A stretch of 64,000 nucleotides of DNA from the NCBI RefSeq assembly GCF_963678225.1, contig NZ_OY782763.1:310001-374000 (forward strand), read 5' to 3'. The notes beneath the pieces are model-generated. The model was not told where the DNA came from. It did no database searches and worked only from the letters and a program-made list of their open reading frames with translations. Position numbers and translations under genes: made by a program. Shown in pieces: positions 26,545-36,825 of the stretch (position 1 is the stretch's first letter; the number at the start of each line of letters is the position of its first letter). The stretch is from an uncultured Cohaesibacter sp. Its GTDB lineage: Bacteria > Pseudomonadota > Alphaproteobacteria > Rhizobiales > Cohaesibacteraceae.

Positions 26545-27465
26545 TTAGTTACCGGCTGCGGCGGCAACTTCAGCAGCAAAGTCTTCTTCTTTCTTCTCGA
26601 TGCCTTCGCCAAGAGCGAAGCGAGCGAAGGAAACCAGTTTGATAGGCGCGCCGACTTCTTTTTCAGCGTTCTTAATAGCCTGTTCAACGGTGTTTTCGCC
26701 ATCGATAACGAAGGTCTGCTTGAGCAGAACAACTTCTTCGAAGAATTTGCGCATACGACCTTCAACCATCTTTTCGATGATGTTGTCCGGTTTGCCAGAC
26801 GCTTTAGCCTGTTCGGAGAACACAGCTTTTTCACGTTCGATAGCAGCAGGATCAACTTCCTCGGTGGTTGCAGCCAGCGGGTTGGTTGCAGCAATATGCA
26901 TAGCAACCTGCTTGCCGAGTGCGTCGAGTTTCTCAACATCACCTTCAGATTCCAGAGCCACCAGAACGCCAAGACGTCCAAGGCCAGGAGCCGTAGCGGA
27001 GTGCATGTAAGAAGCAACAACGCCCTTGTCTACGCTAAGAACCTTACCACGACGCAGGTTCATGTTTTCACCGATGGTTGCAACAGCGTTGGTGATGGTT
27101 TCTTCAACCGTGCCACCGCCAGGATATTGTGCAGCCAGAATGTCTTCCAGATTGTCACCAGCTTCAACAACAACAGAAGCGATGTTGCGAGCCAGTTCCT
27201 GGAACTGTTCGTTACGGGAAACGAAGTCGGTTTCGGCGTTAACCTCTGCAAGAGCAGCCTTATTGCCTTCACCAGCAATAGCAATCAGCCCTTCAGCGGC
27301 AACACGACCGGATTTCTTCGCAGCTTTTGCCAAGCCCTTGGTGCGCAACCAGTCGATTGCGGCTTCCATATCACCGTCGGTTTCGCCCAGGGCCTTTTTG
27401 CAGTCCATCATGCCCGCGCCGGAAACTTCGCGGAGCTCTTTAACCATTGATGCTGTAATCGCCAT
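26545..27465 (-). CDS. tsf: Translation elongation factor Ts
   Basis: This 306-residue nucleotide exchange factor acts on EF-Tu. The N-terminal UBA-like domain has [16 protein letters not shown], the core has the [10 protein letters not shown] block, and the length is normal. The ATG at 27465 ([11 protein letters not shown]) is preceded by GTGAGG; upstream in-frame starts would add 22 unconserved residues. It is cotranscribed with rpsB. Confidence 0.97.
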   Translation of the reverse strand: MAITASMVKELREVSGAGMMDCKKALGETDGDMEAAIDWLRTKGLAKAAKKSGRVAAEGLIAIAGEGNKAALAEVNAETDFVSRNEQFQELARNIASVVVEAGDNLEDILAAQYPGGGTVEETITNAVATIGENMNLRRGKVLSVDKGVVASYMHSATAPGLGRLGVLVALESEGDVEKLDALGKQVAMHIAATNPLAATTEEVDPAAIEREKAVFSEQAKASGKPDNIIEKMVEGRMRKFFEEVVLLKQTFVIDGENTVEQAIKNAEKEVGAPIKLVSFARFALGEGIEKKEEDFAAEVAAAAGN

Positions 27466-27643
27466 TGCAGCCTCACGTCCTTTATCAAACAAGCCAGAAG
27501 CCGCCCGAACGATCCCGGGCGGCCATTTCAATCATATCAGGGCAAAGCCCTCAAATCTTATTTCTGAAGCACTCGATTTCCCAGAAAGCTGACAGGCTTT
27601 CAATACAGGAATATGTAAGCGCCCTCGCCTTTCAAGCAGATGC

Positions 27644-28453
27644 TTATTCGGCTTTTTCTTCAGCAGCGGCTTCAGGAGCAGCAGCTTCTTCACCATCTTC
27701 GTCATCCAGAGCGGCTTCAAGCAGGCCATCTTCAGATTCGCCAAGATCAATGCCAACATCGCCAGCAGAACGGGAGATACCGTCGATGGCAGCAGCAACG
27801 ATCATGTCGCAGTAAAGAGAGATAGCGCGAGAAGCGTCATCGTTACCCGGAACCGGGAAGTCGATGCCATCAGGATCGCAGTTGGTATCAACAACAGCAG
27901 CAACAGGAATACCCAGACGGCGGGCTTCATGAATTGCGATGTCTTCCTTGTTGGTATCGATCACGAAGATCAGGTCAGGCACACCGCCCATATCCTTGAT
28001 ACCGCCCAGAGCGCGTTCCAGTTTATCGCGTTCGCGGGTCAGGGTCAGGCGTTCTTTCTTGGTGAAGCCTTTGCCTTCGCCTTCAAGCAGCTCGTCGAGC
28101 TTGCGCAGGCGCTGGATGGACTGGGTGATGGTTTTCCAGTTGGTCAGCATGCCGCCGAGCCAGCGAGAGTTCACATAATACTGGGCAGCAGCTTTAGCCG
28201 CTTCAGCAACAGGACCAGAAGCCTGACGCTTGGTGCCAACGATCAGAACGCGTCCGCCACGAGCAACGGTATCAGACACAGCTTTCAGAGCTTCGTTCAT
28301 CAGAGGAACGGTCTGGGACAGGTCAATGATATGGATGTTGTTGCGAGCGCCGAAAATGTATTTGCCCATTTTCGGGTTCCAGCGGTGGGTCTGGTGACCA
28401 AAATGCACACCTGCTTCAAGCAGAGAGCGCATGGATACTTCAGGAAGTGCCAT
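27644..28453 (-). CDS. rpsB: 30S ribosomal protein S2
   Basis: This 269-residue small-subunit protein begins with the conserved [19 protein letters not shown]. It ends in an acidic Ala/Glu-rich tail of about 30 residues ([15 protein letters not shown]) found in many alphaproteobacterial S2 proteins. AAGGAA lies seven bases before the ATG. It is the first gene of the rpsB-tsf series, with a promoter at 28570-28598 and a leader of about 110 nt. Confidence 0.97.
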   Translation of the reverse strand: MALPEVSMRSLLEAGVHFGHQTHRWNPKMGKYIFGARNNIHIIDLSQTVPLMNEALKAVSDTVARGGRVLIVGTKRQASGPVAEAAKAAAQYYVNSRWLGGMLTNWKTITQSIQRLRKLDELLEGEGKGFTKKERLTLTRERDKLERALGGIKDMGGVPDLIFVIDTNKEDIAIHEARRLGIPVAAVVDTNCDPDGIDFPVPGNDDASRAISLYCDMIVAAAIDGISRSAGDVGIDLGESEDGLLEAALDDEDGEEAAAPEAAAEEKAE

Positions 28454-28569
28454 GTAAAATTTCCTTTACCGGTTTAACCTCTGCGGGATGTGGCCAAAAT
28501 GGGCACCGGATGGATGTCAGCACATTTCTCCATGCTGCCACCCTGCTCCCGCATGTGGATTCGAGGGTG

Positions 28570-28598
28570 CTTATAGGCGCTAACTTTCAGGAATGCAA
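28570..28598 (-). promoter_or_regulatory. rpsB promoter
   Basis: On the minus strand TTGCAT (28593-28598) and TATAAG (28570-28575) are separated by exactly 17 bases. Transcription would start near 28563 and give a leader of about 110 nt. The leader holds CACCCT/AGGGTG and CAGCA/TGCTG repeats, a possible S2 feedback site; that role is inference. Confidence 0.7.
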
Positions 28599-28761
28599 GC
28601 CGCACGGCCGCCTTTTCTGGGGAATGGCCGCTTATCGGGCACCATAAAAGCAGAACAGGTCACCCTTGATATATGCAATTCTTCGCAATAAGCTTGTGCG
28701 ATACTGGAATGATCTGCACATCAAACCCTCAACCAGCTCAAGTCTCCGGAACAGATTCGCG

Positions 28762-29067
28762 ATGCATAGCAAGCTCATCCTTGCACTCAGCCTTATCATG
28801 ATCGCCCTGTTAGCCCCAAGGGCTGCAACGGCAGATCCGGCTCCCTGTCGCCAGAAATATGAGGCCTATCTGTCCAATCTGGACAAGGCCTCCGATGCGG
28901 TATCGGCAATTCTGAAGCAAGACAACAGCTGCCTTGAAGCCAGCAATGGCTGCGAGCGCTGCACCCGTCTTGATGACGGCACCCTTTCCTGCACCCCCAT
29001 TGGCTTCACTTGCACGCCAAGCACAAGCGTCTGCACAAGACGCGCACCATCTCAACCAGCGGAATAG
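28762..29067 (+). CDS. Small Cys-rich exported protein, unknown function
   Basis: This 101-residue protein has a clear signal peptide (hydrophobic core LILALSLIMIALL, AATA before Asp-Pro). The mature part of about 75 residues has seven cysteines, including a CERC pair and three evenly spaced ones in the C-terminal half. The odd number is unusual for a fully disulfide-bonded periplasmic protein and leaves one free Cys. The ATG at 28762 fits the signal peptide better than a start 32 codons upstream. I do not recognise a family. It is convergent with the AraC regulator. Confidence 0.65.
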   Translation: MHSKLILALSLIMIALLAPRAATADPAPCRQKYEAYLSNLDKASDAVSAILKQDNSCLEASNGCERCTRLDDGTLSCTPIGFTCTPSTSVCTRRAPSQPAE

Positions 29068-29074
29068 AGAGCGC

Positions 29075-29938
29075 TTAAGCAACAGCCTTTCGGAAGCTGG
29101 CAGGTGTCACCCCCGTTCCGGCCTTGAAACTGCGTGTAAAATGGCTCTGACTGGAAAAACCGCAGGCATCAGCAACTTGCACCAGAGGCTCCCCGGCGCG
29201 CATCAGATCCTTGGCCCGCTCCACACGCCGATGGGCAACAAACAGACTGGGCGAGACCCCACAGGTCTGCTTGAAGCTCCTTTGCAAGTGAAACTCGCTC
29301 AAATCCGCAATGCCTGCAAGATCACGCAAACGGATCACCTGATCGAGATTCTCTTCGATATAGTCAGCCAGTTTGCGCTTCACTGAGATCGAAAGGCCTC
29401 CGCGGATCGGCTTGACCAACTGACCATGAAACCGCTTTTGCAAAAGGACCTCTGCGATCAACTCGACCATCGCTTCTTCTGCGCCCATCGCATTGCCAGC
29501 GCAGGTTTCACCAAACAGACGTGAAAAGGGAACGATGAGTCCTTCCGGCTTGGCATAGGTGACATCAGCCAATTCGATCTGGCGTCCGTCCCGATCCATC
29601 ATCTCGCTATAACAGCGCCGCAATTCTTCGTCAGGCAGATAGAGATGCATCATGGTCAGCGGGCCATTGACCTCCCATTCCGAGCTCTGCCCCTGCGGGA
29701 AAATACAAACCGCTCCCGGCCAGCCGCGCACCGGCTTCTGATCGACGCGCCAGACATCCTGTCCGTTTCTCACATACATGCTGAAGGCATGCCCTTGCAG
29801 CTCATCATAATTCACATGGTCTTCCCGGTTGCTCCAGATCGCACAAGAGCGCCCAAAACCGAGATCAAGGCTGCCGTGCCTGATCGCGGTTGAACTGTCT
29901 TGCAGAAATCCGAAAACGGAATGATCCTTTGAACGCAT
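29075..29938 (-). CDS. AraC-family transcriptional regulator
   Basis: This 287-residue regulator has an N-terminal cupin-like sensing region (about 1-170) and a C-terminal double helix-turn-helix (about 185-285). The second HTH carries the family signature VADACGFSSQSHFTRSFK and then GVTPASFR. It is divergent from a DMT exporter gene with 176 bp between starts and is its most likely target regulator. The ligand is unknown. Confidence 0.93.
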   Translation of the reverse strand: MRSKDHSVFGFLQDSSTAIRHGSLDLGFGRSCAIWSNREDHVNYDELQGHAFSMYVRNGQDVWRVDQKPVRGWPGAVCIFPQGQSSEWEVNGPLTMMHLYLPDEELRRCYSEMMDRDGRQIELADVTYAKPEGLIVPFSRLFGETCAGNAMGAEEAMVELIAEVLLQKRFHGQLVKPIRGGLSISVKRKLADYIEENLDQVIRLRDLAGIADLSEFHLQRSFKQTCGVSPSLFVAHRRVERAKDLMRAGEPLVQVADACGFSSQSHFTRSFKAGTGVTPASFRKAVA

Positions 29939-30114
29939 GGAATGAAAACCGAAATGACACGAGATAAAGCTGAGGTGTTAGGCCGACTTATAGCACCAGC
30001 TCCTGCCTCCAACAATCACCATGTGACAACCCCGATGCACTTCACCGCAAGATTATGCAAAAACGGAACCAACGAAACCGTTAAACCGAAAGTTCAACAA
30101 TAAAGGTTTCAGTC

Positions 30115-31050
30115 ATGATCCCGTTTCTTTTCGTAACAACAGTTTTGATCTGGGGAACCACCTGGTTCGCCATCGCCTTGCAAGCCGGTCCGGTTCCGGC
30201 TCTGGTTTCCATTTTCTATCGCTTCGGCGTTGCGGGCGTGCTGTTTGTGGCAGGTCTTGCCCTGTCTGGCCGTCTTCGCCTGCCGCGCAAGGATCATCAA
30301 ATCTGGCTGGTTGCTCAGGCTCTCTGCTTGTTCAGCCTGAATTTCATCTGCTTCTACTATGCCGTCCGATATATCCCGTCGGGCTTGGAATCCGTTATCT
30401 TCTCGATGGCGACCATCTTCAACGCCATCAATGCCCGTATTTTCTACAAAGACAGAATCACCAAACAGGTGGTTCTTGCCAGCATTCTGGGCATCTGTGG
30501 TCTTGTTCTGCTGTTCGGCCGCGATGTCTTTTCAAGTAGCGGCACAGAAGCCCTCACTGGCGCGGGCCTTGCCATGCTCGGAACGCTTTTCTTTTCTTTC
30601 GGTAACATGGTCTCTCGCCGCAACAGCCAGATGGGCATCTCTCCCATCACTGCAAACGCCTGGGGCATGTGCTACGGCGCCCTCATCCTGCTGGCTCTGA
30701 TCACAGTGACAGGCACCCCGATTGTCGCCCCGGCGGACGTGACCTATCTTGGAGCCCTGCTCTATCTTGCGATTTTCGGCTCCATCGTTGCCTTCACCAC
30801 CTACCTCATTCTGGTAGCGCGCATAGGTTCGGCCAAAGCGGCTTACATGACGGTGCTCTTTCCGATCATCGCACTTGCCATTTCCACCCTGTTCGAAGGG
30901 TATGTGTGGCATTGGACATCGGTTCTGGGGCTTATACTGGCGCTGACCGGCAACATCATCATGTTCGCACCAAAGAAGACCAAACCGGATGCCTCGCCCC
31001 CAAGTCCTGCGAAAGTAGAGCTTGGTGACACGGCCTCCGCGGCAAGCTAA
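30115..31050 (+). CDS. DMT-superfamily (EamA) transporter
   Basis: This 311-residue inner-membrane protein has ten predicted helices in two EamA repeats (about 5-135 and 150-290). The typical starting motif IWGTTWFAI is present, and the C-terminal tail is polar. Family members export amino acids, metabolites or toxic compounds. An AAAGG lies eight bases before the ATG. Its neighbour is the divergent AraC regulator, which suggests inducible efflux. The substrate cannot be inferred. Confidence 0.92.
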   Translation: MIPFLFVTTVLIWGTTWFAIALQAGPVPALVSIFYRFGVAGVLFVAGLALSGRLRLPRKDHQIWLVAQALCLFSLNFICFYYAVRYIPSGLESVIFSMATIFNAINARIFYKDRITKQVVLASILGICGLVLLFGRDVFSSSGTEALTGAGLAMLGTLFFSFGNMVSRRNSQMGISPITANAWGMCYGALILLALITVTGTPIVAPADVTYLGALLYLAIFGSIVAFTTYLILVARIGSAKAAYMTVLFPIIALAISTLFEGYVWHWTSVLGLILALTGNIIMFAPKKTKPDASPPSPAKVELGDTASAAS

Positions 31051-31060
31051 CCCCAAATAG

Positions 31061-32047
31061 CTATCCTTTCCTCTCCGGCAAGCAGCCAACGGAGCCCAGA
31101 GTCGCGCGCAAGGCCTCAACAAGGTCCGTGCGCGGCTCCTTCCCCAGCAGGCTGACAAGGCGTTCATTGTCAAGCCGCATGGAATGGCGCCACAAGGGTT
31201 CGATTTCCGAAGCCTCACGAGCGAAGGGAACGAGCGGGCTTGCCAGACGCATCAACCACCAGGGAAAGGCCCGCACTGCAAGCTTACGCCCCAACGCAGA
31301 CTCGAGCCCATCAATCAAACCACGTCCTGAACGATCCCAATAGCCTTCAAAGGGAATGTCTTCAAATGGGGCCAGCGCACTTTGCTTTTCGAGCAATAGA
31401 GCAACCGCTTCCGCAACGTCAGGCAGATAAGACCAGCTATGGCCGGCTCCCCGCGCGACATTTGTTACCGCCTTCAAAGGACGCCCCGGCTTTATCATCG
31501 CTTGAGTGAACCAGCTTGATCGTGCACCAGGACCAAAATAGTCGCCAGCCCGCACAATGAGGCTCGGCACCTGAGGAGCTGCGTCTTTTAAACGCTTCTC
31601 AAGCGCGATGCGAACCTGCCCCTTGCGAGACCGCCCGGTTTGAGGGCAGCCGCTGCGCACCACCGGCGTCAATTCAGGGTCGAAATTATAAACCGTTCCG
31701 GGCAGCACAATCCGGGCCCCATGGGCCAGTGCGGCCGCAATAGTGTTATCGATCATCGGCAACACAAGCTCTTCCCATTTGCGATAGCCGGGTGGATTGA
31801 CAGCATGCACAATGACATCGGCCCCGTGCGCTGCGGCGAGCACATCCGAAGCGCTCATGGCATCGCCCTTGCGCCACTCTAGGTCGTCAATACCGCTTCT
31901 CTTTGCCGCTTCAAGGTCCCGCGCCATGCCTCGCACCAACCAGCCATGCGCGACCAACGCGCTGGCAATCGCCCCACCAATCCCACCTGTAGCGCCAAGA
32001 ACCAGCGCAACCCGGACCTTGGGTTCGCCATTCGTTTCTTTATCCAT
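31061..32047 (-). CDS. NAD(P)-binding epimerase/dehydratase-like protein
   Basis: This 328-residue protein of the extended short-chain dehydrogenase (NAD-dependent epimerase) type has the Rossmann motif GATGGIGGAIA at residues 18-28. A VRAGDYFGPGA block resembles the substrate loop of the family; the YxxxK catalytic pair is not obvious, as in atypical members. It is convergent with the DMT gene (10 bp apart) and divergent from the LysR gene (115 bp), so it is probably controlled by that regulator. Confidence 0.85.
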   Translation of the reverse strand: MDKETNGEPKVRVALVLGATGGIGGAIASALVAHGWLVRGMARDLEAAKRSGIDDLEWRKGDAMSASDVLAAAHGADVIVHAVNPPGYRKWEELVLPMIDNTIAAALAHGARIVLPGTVYNFDPELTPVVRSGCPQTGRSRKGQVRIALEKRLKDAAPQVPSLIVRAGDYFGPGARSSWFTQAMIKPGRPLKAVTNVARGAGHSWSYLPDVAEAVALLLEKQSALAPFEDIPFEGYWDRSGRGLIDGLESALGRKLAVRAFPWWLMRLASPLVPFAREASEIEPLWRHSMRLDNERLVSLLGKEPRTDLVEALRATLGSVGCLPERKG

Positions 32048-32096
32048 CCGTCATCTCCGCATTGGTCTCAAATGAGCGTCTGAATTGCAGCCGCTC

Positions 32097-32129
32097 TCTA
32101 TCGCCAAAGACTGACGCTCTTTTGATAGA
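32097..32129. promoter_or_regulatory. Candidate LysR-regulator site
   Basis: TCTATC (32097-32102) and GATAGA (32124-32129) are inverted copies 21 bases apart in the divergent region between the epimerase-like and LysR genes. The spacing is longer than the usual T-N11-A site, so this is a weak call. Confidence 0.25.
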
Positions 32130-32162
32130 AAAGAAATTGCCAATTATCTTTCAGGTGCTAGT

Positions 32163-33056
32163 ATGATTTTTATGAGCAAGGATATTTCATGGGATGATCA
32201 ACGCTGCTTTCTTGCAGTCCTCGAAGAAGGCAGCCTTTCGGCGGCAGCCCGCAGGCTTGGCGTTTCACAACCGACCGTCAGAGCCCGGATTTCATCTCTT
32301 GAAGAGAGTTTGGGCACACCGCTTTTCACCCGTTCGGTCAACGGTCTTGCCCCAACGGAAACCGCAAGAGAGCTACACAAAAGCGCCAAGGCGATGGCAA
32401 TGGCTTCAGCTGACTTCATCCGCAAAGCATCGGCCCCACCCGACGCCATTGCAGGCACGGTCCGCCTTTCGGTTCCCGAGGTCATGGGCACAGAGGTCAT
32501 TCCCACGATGCTTGCCACACTGCAAGACCGATATCCTGCCATTCGTATCGAATTGGAACTGAGCAACAAGCCCGCTGATATTCTTCAGCAGGAAGTTGAC
32601 CTTGCGGTTCGTACAGTGCAACCGAAACAGGAAGCGCTCGTTGCCCGCAAGGTGGCATCAATCCCCTTGGGCTTTTTCGCAAGCCCCGCCTACCTTGCCA
32701 GGCATGGCACGCCTCTATCCATGGAAGATCTGTCAAGGCACCACTTCGTTGGCCCGGATCGCAGTTTGAGCGACCTCGCGCTTGCGCAAAAGCTGGGCCT
32801 AAGCAAAACAACGGCAAAAATTGCTCTGGCAACCGACAGCCATCCGGCGCAATTGGCCGCAGCACGGGCCGGCCTTGGCATCGCCATCATTCAGGTTCCT
32901 TTCGGGAGCCGCCATTCAGATCTGGTGCATATCCTGAAAGATCAAAGCGTCTACGCGCTCGACACATGGGTCGTAACGCACGAAAACCTGCGCGCCGTGC
33001 CACGCATAAGAGCAGTGTTCGATTGTCTGGTGGAAGGCTTCACCCATTATCGCTAG
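32163..33056 (+). CDS. LysR-family transcriptional regulator
   Basis: This 297-residue regulator has an N-terminal winged HTH (about 10-70, GSLSAAARRLGVSQPTVRAR) and a substrate-binding-like effector domain (about 95-295). The first ATG (32163) follows AGGTG by five bases; the second, three codons later, has no such site. It is divergent from the epimerase-like gene, the classic arrangement for a LysR regulator and its target. The inducer is unknown. It is convergent with dnaE. Confidence 0.92.
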   Translation: MIFMSKDISWDDQRCFLAVLEEGSLSAAARRLGVSQPTVRARISSLEESLGTPLFTRSVNGLAPTETARELHKSAKAMAMASADFIRKASAPPDAIAGTVRLSVPEVMGTEVIPTMLATLQDRYPAIRIELELSNKPADILQQEVDLAVRTVQPKQEALVARKVASIPLGFFASPAYLARHGTPLSMEDLSRHHFVGPDRSLSDLALAQKLGLSKTTAKIALATDSHPAQLAAARAGLGIAIIQVPFGSRHSDLVHILKDQSVYALDTWVVTHENLRAVPRIRAVFDCLVEGFTHYR

Positions 33057-33141
33057 ACGCTTGCGCCCTAGCAATCCTCAAAGCCACGCTCTTCAGACCG
33101 GAGACGAAACCACTTCATTGCTTCGCCTCCCAAGAGCCACT

Positions 33142-36100
33142 TTAAGCAACGCCGACTTCCACATCGACGATCCCCGGAATGGCCTTCAAGGCCCGGCCAA
33201 CCTCAGGCGAAACATAATATTTGCCCTTCAGCCGCATCTCGACTTCGCATTCACCCTCATCCAGCATCACGATCACGGAAACCTCGCCATCACCTCTGTC
33301 ATCAAGCTGCTTTTGCAGGGATGTCAGTGGCTTGGGATCATTCACGAACACGCGCATGGCCTGCCGCATGCCATCACTGACAAGCGGCCGCACATTGTTG
33401 ATGCGCACAGAGACCCCTTCAGGCCGTTCGTCTGCCCCAACCTCCAGAATAACCGTATTGCCCGGCTCCAGATCATCGCGGAATCGCGCCAGCGCCTCGG
33501 AAAAGAGCACCGCTTCATATTGTCCGGTTGGATCGGAAATGGTGATGATCCCCATGCGGTTGCCGGTCTTGGTCTTGCGTTCCTGCTTCCCGGTGATCGT
33601 ACCGGCCAAACGCCCCGCACTGGCGCCCTGCTTGACGGCAATCTCGAATTGCTGCCAGAGCTGGATACGCATCTTTTCGAGCTGCGGAATATATTCATCC
33701 AGCGGATGGGCCGACAGATAGAAACCGATCGCGCTATATTCACGCTGCAGTTTCTCCTGGCTTGTCCATGGGCGCACATCAGGCAAAGGCAATGGCGCAG
33801 CCTCTTCCTCGCCGAACAGACCACCCTGCCCCGATGATGCATCCCGCGAATGGCTTGTTGCCTCACCCATGATGATGTCAATGGAGCCAACAACCTGCGC
33901 CCGGTTGGGGTTGAGCACATCGAAGGTGCCTGCAGCTGCCAGATTTTCAATCGTGCGCTTGTTTATCACACGCGGACTGATGCGCTTGGCGAAATCGGCC
34001 AGATCCTTGAACGGCTTATCGCCCCGCACTTCCATGATATGCTCGGCGGCGGGCTGCCCCACCCCCTTGATTGCGGCCATGGAATAGATAATAGCCCCAT
34101 CCTTGACGAGAAACTCGACGCCGGATTCATTGATGGATGGAGGCCGCACCTCAATGCCGAGCCGGATCGCATCACGGCGGAATTCCGACAGCTTGTCGGT
34201 GTTGTTCATATCCAGCGTCATGATTGCCGCAAGGAACTCAGCTGGATAGTTCGCCTTCATATAGGCAGTCTGATAGGCCACCAGAGCATAGGCAGCAGCG
34301 TGCGACTTGTTAAAGCCATAGTCGGCGAACTTGGCCACGAGGTCATAGATCTCGGACGCTTGCTCGCGCGGCACCCCGCGCTCTTCAGCACCATCGCAGA
34401 AGAAGACCCGCTGCTTTTCCATCTCCTCACGGATCTTTTTACCCATCGCACGACGCAGCATATCAGCTTGGCCGAGGGTGTAACCGGAAAGGATCTGCGC
34501 GATCTGCATCACCTGTTCCTGATAAATGATGATGCCGTAGGTCTCTTTCAGCACCGGCTCGAGCAACTCGTGCATATAGTCCGGTTTTTCCTCGCCACGC
34601 TTACGCGCACAATACACCGGAATGTTTGCCATAGGCCCGGGTCGATAGAGCGCCACGATAGCGATGATATCCTCGAACTGGTCGGGCTTCATATCAAGCA
34701 GGGCCTTGCGCATGCCCATACTTTCAAGCTGGAACACACCAACCGTCTCACCGCGGCAGAGAATTTCATAGGATTTCGGGTCGTCGATCGGAATTTCCGA
34801 CAGGTTGATCTTGATGCCGCGCTGTTCCACAAATCGAACCGCCGTTTGCAGAACGGTCAGCGTTTTCAGACCAAGAAAGTCAAACTTGACGAGGCCGGTC
34901 TTCTCGACAAACTTCATGTTGAACTGGGTCACCGGCATATCAGAGCGCGGGTCGCGATACATGGGGACGAGCTTGTCCAACGACCGATCCCCGATCACAA
35001 CGCCAGCAGCGTGGGTCGAAGTATGCCGATAGAGCCCCTCCAGTTTCAGCGAAATGGAAATGAGGCGATCCACAATCTCCTCTTCCTTGCGGGCGTCAAC
35101 CAAACGCGGCTCCTGCTCCAGAGCCTCGGGCAGAGACACAGACACCGCACCCTTCATGGGCACCAGCTTGCAGAGTTTGTCCACCTGACCGAAAGGCATC
35201 TGCAACACGCGCCCCACGTCGCGCAACACCATGCGGGCCTGCAGCGTACCGTAGGTGATGATCTGTCCCACATTGCTCCAGCCATATTTGCGCTGCACAT
35301 AATGCACCACTTCTTCGCGTCGGTCCTGACAGAAGTCGATATCGAAGTCGGGCATCGACACACGTTCCGGGTTCAGGAATCGTTCGAACAGAAGAGCAAA
35401 GCGCAAAGGATCAAGGTCGGTAATCGTCAGGGACCAGGCCACGAGCGAGCCAGCACCGGAGCCACGCCCCGGCCCCACCGGGATTCCATGTTCCTTGGCC
35501 CATTTGATGAAGTCAGCAACGATCAGGAAGTAGCCGGGGAATTTCATCGAAACGATAATACCCAACTCGAACTCCAACCGCTCCCAATAGGCTTCCTCAG
35601 TCAGCCCCGGGGCAAGACCGTGAATATCAAGGCGGCGGCGCAGCCCCTCTTCAGCCTGCTTGCGCAGCTCGGCAGCCTCGTGCTGCTCGGCTTCTTCCGG
35701 ATCGGCGTCTGCACCTGCAAATCGTGGCAATAGCGGCTTAACCGTGCGGACACGTGTCGAACAGCGCTGCGCAATTTCAATGGTATTTTCAAGAGCTTCA
35801 GGCAAATCGGCAAACAGCTCGGCCATTTCGTCCTGACTTTTGAAATAATGCTCCCGGGTCAGCTGCCGACGGTCACTCTGGATGAGGACCTTGCTCTCCG
35901 CAATGGCGAGCAGCGCATCATGGGCCTCAAAGTCCTCGCGCTCACCGAAATAGACATCGTTGGTCGCCACCAACGGCATTTCGAATTCATAGGCAAGATC
36001 TATAATCTGCGGCTCAACAATGGCCTCATGTGGCATCCCGTGCCGCATGATTTCGACATAGGCCCGGTCTCCGAAAACGCGCTTCAATATTTCAAGACGC

Positions 36101-36588
36101 TCGCGCCCCTTGGCCACATGATTGCTTGCCAGCATCCGGTCCACCGGACCATTGCCGCCACCGGTCAGGCAGATGATGCCTTCCCCCAGTTCTTCCAGAT
36201 CACCGACCGTAACATGCGGCTCCTGATCATCCTCGGGCGAGAGATAGGACCGGGAAACAAGGAGCATCAGATTAGCCCAGCCCTGATCCGTAGCAGCAAG
36301 CAGAACGATGGAGGGCAATTCCGTATGCCCGCTGCCCTGATAATCCCCGTCGTTGAAATAGATCTCGACCTGACAGCCCATGATCGGTTGCAGGCCTTCG
36401 CCGACTGACTTTTCGGAAAATTCCAGTCCACCAAACATGTTGCGCGTATCCGTAATGGATACAGCGGGCATATTCATCGCCATGGTCTTCTTGATCACCT
36501 TGGCGACGGGCAAAGCCCCTTCAAGAAGAGAATAGGCAGAATGCACATGCAAATGGATAAATTTAAGATCGTCCGACAGATCGGTCAT
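33142..36588 (-). CDS. dnaE: DNA polymerase III subunit alpha
   Basis: This replicative polymerase has 1148 residues from the chosen start. The N-terminal PHP domain has HLHVHSAYS (residues 12-20). The catalytic aspartates lie in PDFDIDF (413-419), and GPGRGSGAGSLVAW is the conserved palm region. Helix-hairpin-helix and OB-fold domains follow in the last 300 residues. A start 14 codons earlier (36630) is possible but has no ribosome-binding site; AAGG lies about 10 bases before the chosen ATG. Confidence 0.96.
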   Translation of the reverse strand: MTDLSDDLKFIHLHVHSAYSLLEGALPVAKVIKKTMAMNMPAVSITDTRNMFGGLEFSEKSVGEGLQPIMGCQVEIYFNDGDYQGSGHTELPSIVLLAATDQGWANLMLLVSRSYLSPEDDQEPHVTVGDLEELGEGIICLTGGGNGPVDRMLASNHVAKGRERLEILKRVFGDRAYVEIMRHGMPHEAIVEPQIIDLAYEFEMPLVATNDVYFGEREDFEAHDALLAIAESKVLIQSDRRQLTREHYFKSQDEMAELFADLPEALENTIEIAQRCSTRVRTVKPLLPRFAGADADPEEAEQHEAAELRKQAEEGLRRRLDIHGLAPGLTEEAYWERLEFELGIIVSMKFPGYFLIVADFIKWAKEHGIPVGPGRGSGAGSLVAWSLTITDLDPLRFALLFERFLNPERVSMPDFDIDFCQDRREEVVHYVQRKYGWSNVGQIITYGTLQARMVLRDVGRVLQMPFGQVDKLCKLVPMKGAVSVSLPEALEQEPRLVDARKEEEIVDRLISISLKLEGLYRHTSTHAAGVVIGDRSLDKLVPMYRDPRSDMPVTQFNMKFVEKTGLVKFDFLGLKTLTVLQTAVRFVEQRGIKINLSEIPIDDPKSYEILCRGETVGVFQLESMGMRKALLDMKPDQFEDIIAIVALYRPGPMANIPVYCARKRGEEKPDYMHELLEPVLKETYGIIIYQEQVMQIAQILSGYTLGQADMLRRAMGKKIREEMEKQRVFFCDGAEERGVPREQASEIYDLVAKFADYGFNKSHAAAYALVAYQTAYMKANYPAEFLAAIMTLDMNNTDKLSEFRRDAIRLGIEVRPPSINESGVEFLVKDGAIIYSMAAIKGVGQPAAEHIMEVRGDKPFKDLADFAKRISPRVINKRTIENLAAAGTFDVLNPNRAQVVGSIDIIMGEATSHSRDASSGQGGLFGEEEAAPLPLPDVRPWTSQEKLQREYSAIGFYLSAHPLDEYIPQLEKMRIQLWQQFEIAVKQGASAGRLAGTITGKQERKTKTGNRMGIITISDPTGQYEAVLFSEALARFRDDLEPGNTVILEVGADERPEGVSVRINNVRPLVSDGMRQAMRVFVNDPKPLTSLQKQLDDRGDGEVSVIVMLDEGECEVEMRLKGKYYVSPEVGRALKAIPGIVDVEVGVA

Positions 36589-36825
36589 CGAAGCGAGGCC
36601 TTCCCGTATCAGCACGACAGAGCCCGACATAGGCTGCTAGAATCAAATCGCGCAAGACACCAAGAATAGAAAATCAAGGCGGACATGGCAAAGCCTGATG
36701 GCAGCAGCAAAACAGGGACTACGTGCTCTCCACAACAAGCCGGTCAAGCTCTGAATAACCAACCGCACCCCAGCAGGCCGTCCCCGTAGTTATCCTCTCT
36801 TATCCCCACTATTCAGACAGGAAAA

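Noticed and set aside
33850..35733. A 627-codon open frame on the plus strand
   Set aside because: It lies wholly antisense to dnaE, whose product has all expected motifs. The antisense product is His-rich and has no domain.
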